A DNA stretch of 64,000 nt from Streptomyces sp. NBC_00223 (GTDB lineage Bacteria; Actinomycetota; Actinomycetes; Streptomycetales; Streptomycetaceae), in contig NZ_CP108109.1 in NCBI RefSeq assembly GCF_036199905.1, positions 5,889,501-5,953,500 of the forward strand, given 5' to 3'. Shown here in pieces: positions 60,598-64,000 of this stretch (positions are counted from its first letter, which is position 1; each line of letters starts with the position of its first letter). Both the position numbers and the translations under genes were made by a program. The notes under the pieces are model-generated. The model did not search any database. It saw nothing but the letters and a program-made list of their open reading frames with translations, and had not been told where the DNA came from.

Positions 60598-62169
60598 ATG
60601 GCGGAGCTCACGATCCGGCCGGAGGAGATCCGGGACGCGCTGGAGACGTTTGTCCAGTCGTACCAGCCGGACGCCGCCTCGCGCGAGGAGGTCGGCACGG
60701 TCAGCGTTGCCGGTGACGGCATCGCGAAGGTCGAGGGTCTGCCCTCGGCCATGGCGAACGAGCTGCTGAAGTTCGAGGACGGCACCCTCGGTCTCGCCCT
60801 CAACCTCGAGGAGCGCGAGATCGGCGCGATCGTCCTCGGCGAGTTCAACGGAATCGAAGAGGGCCAGCCGGTGCACCGCACCGGTGAGGTGCTCTCCGTC
60901 GCGGTCGGCGAGGGCTACCTGGGCCGGGTCGTGGACCCGCTCGGCACCCCGATCGACGGCCTCGGCGAGATCGAGACGGACGGCCGCCGCGCCCTTGAAC
61001 TGCAGGCCCCCACGGTCATGCAGCGCAAGTCGGTGCACGAGCCGATGCAGACCGGCCTCAAGGCCGTCGACGCGATGACCCCGATCGGCCGCGGTCAGCG
61101 TCAGCTGATCATCGGCGACCGGCAGACCGGCAAGACCGCCCTGGCGATCGACACGATCATCAACCAGCGCGACAACTGGCGTTCCGGCGACCCGCAGAAG
61201 CAGGTCCGCTGCATCTACGTCGCCATCGGCCAGAAGGGCTCCACCATCGCCGGCGTACGCGCCGCGCTGGAGGAGGCCGGCGCCCTGGAGTACACGACGA
61301 TCGTCGCCGCCCCGGCGTCCGACCCGGCCGGCTTCAAGTACCTGGCCCCGTACACCGGCTCGGCCATCGGCCAGCACTGGATGTACCAGGGCAAGCACGT
61401 GCTGATCGTCTTCGACGACCTCAGCAAGCAGGCCGACGCCTACCGCGCGGTCTCCCTGCTGCTGCGCCGCCCGCCGGGCCGTGAGGCGTACCCGGGCGAC
61501 GTCTTCTATCTGCACTCCCGCCTGCTGGAGCGTTGCGCCAAGCTCTCCGACGACCTGGGCGCCGGTTCGATGACCGGTCTGCCGATCGTGGAGACCAAGG
61601 CCAACGACGTGTCGGCGTTCATCCCGACCAATGTGATCTCCATCACCGACGGCCAGTGCTTCCTGGAGTCGGACCTCTTCAACGCCGGTCAGCGTCCCGC
61701 GCTGAACGTCGGTATCTCGGTCTCCCGAGTCGGCGGTTCGGCGCAGATCAAGGCCATGAAGGGCGTCTCCGGACGGCTCCGCGTGGACCTCGCCCAGTTC
61801 CGCGAGCTGGAGGCGTTCGCCGCCTTCGGTTCCGACCTGGACGCGGCCTCCAAGGCGCAGCTGGAGCGCGGTCAGCGCATGGTCGAGCTGCTGAAGCAGG
61901 GCCAGTACGCGCCGTACGCGATCGAGGACCAGGTCGTCTCCATCTGGGCCGGCACCACCGGCAAGCTGGACGACGTACCGGTCGAGGACGTGCGCCGCTT
62001 CGAGCGCGAGCTGCTCGACTACCTGCACCGTGAGCACAAGTCGCTGCTCACCGCGATCGTCGAGACCGGCAAGCTGCCGGACGAGACGGTCGAGGTGCTC
62101 ACCGACGCCGTGGCCGCCTTCAAGAAGCAGTTCGAGACGTCCTCGGGCGCGCTGCTGGTCGAGGGCTGA
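60598..62169 (+). CDS. atpA: ATP synthase F1 subunit alpha
   Basis: This 523-residue subunit has Walker A GDRQTGKT, the segment VLIVFDDLSKQADAYR and the signature PALNVGISVSRVGGSAQ. The ATG at 60598 is preceded by GGAGAGCAGGGA. It forms the catalytic hexamer with beta; atpG follows after 2 bases. Confidence 0.98.
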   Translation: MAELTIRPEEIRDALETFVQSYQPDAASREEVGTVSVAGDGIAKVEGLPSAMANELLKFEDGTLGLALNLEEREIGAIVLGEFNGIEEGQPVHRTGEVLSVAVGEGYLGRVVDPLGTPIDGLGEIETDGRRALELQAPTVMQRKSVHEPMQTGLKAVDAMTPIGRGQRQLIIGDRQTGKTALAIDTIINQRDNWRSGDPQKQVRCIYVAIGQKGSTIAGVRAALEEAGALEYTTIVAAPASDPAGFKYLAPYTGSAIGQHWMYQGKHVLIVFDDLSKQADAYRAVSLLLRRPPGREAYPGDVFYLHSRLLERCAKLSDDLGAGSMTGLPIVETKANDVSAFIPTNVISITDGQCFLESDLFNAGQRPALNVGISVSRVGGSAQIKAMKGVSGRLRVDLAQFRELEAFAAFGSDLDAASKAQLERGQRMVELLKQGQYAPYAIEDQVVSIWAGTTGKLDDVPVEDVRRFERELLDYLHREHKSLLTAIVETGKLPDETVEVLTDAVAAFKKQFETSSGALLVEG

Positions 62170-62171
62170 TC

Positions 62172-63104
62172 ATGGGCGCTCAGATTCGGGTCTACAAGCG
62201 CCGGATCAAGTCCGTCACCGCCACCAAGAAGATCACCAAGGCGATGGAGATGATCGCGGCCTCGCGCATCGTCAAGGCGCAGCGCCAGGTGACCGCTTCC
62301 TCCCCGTACGCCAAGGAACTCACCCGCGCGGTGACGGCGGTGGCGACCGGCTCCAACACCAAGCACGCCCTGACCACCGAGGCGGAGAACCCGACCCGGG
62401 CCGCGGTCCTGCTCATCACGAGCGACCGCGGTCTGGCCGGCGGCTACTCGTCCAACGCGATCAAGGCGGCCGACCGGCTCATCGAGCGGCTGCGCGCGGA
62501 GGGCAAGGAGGTCGACTCCTACCTCGTCGGCCGCAAGGCGGTGGCCTACTACGGCTTCCGTGAGCGCGAGGTCGCCCAGTCCTGGACCGGCTTCTCCGAC
62601 AGCCCGACGTACGCCGACGCCAAGGCGGTGTCGACTCCGCTGATCGAGTCGGTGCTGGCCGAGACGGGCGACGGCGGCGTGGACGAGCTGCACATCGTCT
62701 TCACGGAGTTCGTGTCGATGATGACGCAGACCCCGGTCGACCGGCGGCTGCTGCCGCTGTCGCTGACCGAGGTGTCGGCCTCCGGCGGCAAGGACGCTCA
62801 GGACAGGCCCAAGGGGCAGGCGCTGCCGCTCTTCGAGTTCGAGCCGTCGGCGGAAGGCGTGCTCGACGCGCTGCTGCCGCGGTACGTCGAGAGCCGTGTC
62901 TACAACGCGATGCTGCAGGCCGCCGCTTCCGAGCACGCGGCCCGCCGCCGTGCGATGAAGTCGGCGACCGACAACGCGGAAGACCTCATCAAGTCGCTCA
63001 CGCGGCTTGCCAATGCGGCCCGACAGGCCGACATCACCCAGGAAATCAGCGAGATCGTCGGCGGTGCCAGCGCTCTGGCCGATGCGAACGCGGGGAGTGA
63101 CTAA
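62172..63104 (+). CDS. atpG: ATP synthase F1 subunit gamma
   Basis: This 310-residue rotor subunit begins MGAQIRVYKRRIKSVTATKK and ends with the conserved C-terminal helix (ARRRAMKSATDNAEDLIKSL). The actinobacterial insertion near residue 200 is present. Confidence 0.97.
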   Translation: MGAQIRVYKRRIKSVTATKKITKAMEMIAASRIVKAQRQVTASSPYAKELTRAVTAVATGSNTKHALTTEAENPTRAAVLLITSDRGLAGGYSSNAIKAADRLIERLRAEGKEVDSYLVGRKAVAYYGFREREVAQSWTGFSDSPTYADAKAVSTPLIESVLAETGDGGVDELHIVFTEFVSMMTQTPVDRRLLPLSLTEVSASGGKDAQDRPKGQALPLFEFEPSAEGVLDALLPRYVESRVYNAMLQAAASEHAARRRAMKSATDNAEDLIKSLTRLANAARQADITQEISEIVGGASALADANAGSD

Positions 63105-63109
63105 CCACT

Positions 63110-64000
63110 ATGACCACCACTGTTGAAACCGCTACGGCCACCGGCCGCGTGGCGCGGGTCATCGGCCCGGTCGTCGACGTGGAGTTCCCCGTCGACGCGA
63201 TGCCCGAGATCTACAACGCGCTGCACGTCGACGTGGCCGACCCGGCCGAGGACGGCAAGCTCAAGACGCTGACCCTCGAGGTCGCGCAGCACCTCGGTGA
63301 CGGCCTGGTCCGCACCATCTCGATGCAGCCCACCGACGGTCTGGTCCGCCAGGCCCCGGTCACCGACACCGGCAACGGCATCACCGTGCCCGTCGGCGAC
63401 GTGACCAAGGGTCGCGTCTTCAACACCCTCGGCCAGATCCTGAACGACCCCGAGGCGGAGAGCCAGGTCACCGACCGCTGGACGATCCACCGCAAGGCCC
63501 CGGCCTTCGACCAGCTCGAGTCCAAGACCGAGATGTTCGAGACCGGCCTGAAGGTCGTCGACCTGCTGACCCCGTACGTCAAGGGCGGCAAGATCGGTCT
63601 GTTCGGCGGTGCCGGTGTCGGCAAGACCGTGCTCATCCAGGAAATGATCATGCGTGTGGCCAAGCTGCACGAGGGCGTTTCCGTGTTCGCCGGTGTCGGC
63701 GAGCGCACCCGTGAGGGCAACGACCTGATCGCGGAGATGGAGGAGTCCGGCGTTCTCGACAAGACCGCGCTGGTCTTCGGCCAGATGGACGAGCCCCCGG
63801 GCACCCGTCTGCGGGTCGCGCTGGCCGGTCTGACCATGGCGGAGTACTTCCGCGATGTGCAGAAGCAGGACGTGCTGTTCTTCATCGACAACATCTTCCG
63901 CTTCACCCAGGCCGGTTCCGAGGTCTCCACGCTGCTCGGCCGTATGCCGTCCGCGGTGGGTTACCAGCCGAACCTGGCGGACGAGATGGGTCAGCTCCAG
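63110..64000 (+). CDS. atpD: ATP synthase F1 subunit beta (partial, runs off the window)
   Basis: The first 297 codons are present, beginning MTTTVETATATGRVARVIGP. Walker A is FGGAGVGKTVLI, and GERTREGNDLI and FFIDNIFRFTQAGSEVS are intact. The remaining C-terminal part and atpC lie beyond the right edge. Confidence 0.98.
   Translation, partial: MTTTVETATATGRVARVIGPVVDVEFPVDAMPEIYNALHVDVADPAEDGKLKTLTLEVAQHLGDGLVRTISMQPTDGLVRQAPVTDTGNGITVPVGDVTKGRVFNTLGQILNDPEAESQVTDRWTIHRKAPAFDQLESKTEMFETGLKVVDLLTPYVKGGKIGLFGGAGVGKTVLIQEMIMRVAKLHEGVSVFAGVGERTREGNDLIAEMEESGVLDKTALVFGQMDEPPGTRLRVALAGLTMAEYFRDVQKQDVLFFIDNIFRFTQAGSEVSTLLGRMPSAVGYQPNLADEMGQLQ

Overview
The window looks like chromosomal DNA of a Streptomyces or very close relative. 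It has very high GC, many GTG/TTG starts with GGAGG-type ribosome binding sites, and a housekeeping block in streptomycete order: tRNA-Arg, response regulator, nrtL, lysA, hom, thrC, thrB, rho, LCP protein, rpmE, prfA, prmC, threonylcarbamoyl-AMP synthase, LMW phosphatase, lipid-carrier sugar-phosphate transferase, then the ATP synthase operon, which runs off the right edge inside atpD. All calls were made by reading the sequence; no database search was run.

Layout. (1) 0.1-8.1 kb: a galactan-utilisation locus with a secreted GH53 endo-galactanase, a LacI-type regulator, a sugar ABC importer (two permeases and a lipoprotein binding protein) and a cytosolic GH42 beta-galactosidase. Three near-identical operator-like palindromes tie the units together. 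(2) 8.6-11.7 kb: a large secreted GH87-like glucanase with three accessory domains. (3) 12.1-12.8 kb: an unassigned gene in lower-GC DNA. (4) 12.95-19.75 kb, all minus strand: a polar amino-acid ABC importer, a DUF3830 protein, a gamma-glutamyl hydrolase, an aldehyde dehydrogenase and a double-domain Lrp/AsnC regulator, probably for gamma-glutamyl/GABA/polyamine-type substrates.

(5) 20.0-34.4 kb: an accessory region around a 2628-residue Rhs/WapA-type polymorphic toxin with a Hint domain and a C-terminal HNH-like toxin, followed by a candidate immunity gene, an Imm21-type gene and several broken toxin/immunity pieces. A second, deleted Rhs tip with its own candidate immunity gene lies about 4 kb upstream. 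An 11.7 kb segment containing the intact Rhs gene is bounded by two 117-bp direct repeats with three mismatches. It separates two nickel/cobalt transport loci (NicO-type on the left, HoxN-type on the right, the latter with a Nur-box-like palindrome) and starts with a 16-codon superoxide dismutase fragment.

(6) 36.4-39.3 kb: DUF5996, a UBP zinc-finger protein, and an AbiEii-type pair whose toxin gene is frameshifted. (7) 39.5-64 kb: the conserved core. Oddities there are a frameshift at a C8 tract in nrtL, a 69-bp tandem repeat that begins inside the 3' end of prmC, and a 158-bp MITE-like element flanked by CTAG duplications and inserted at the stop codon of the LMW phosphatase gene.
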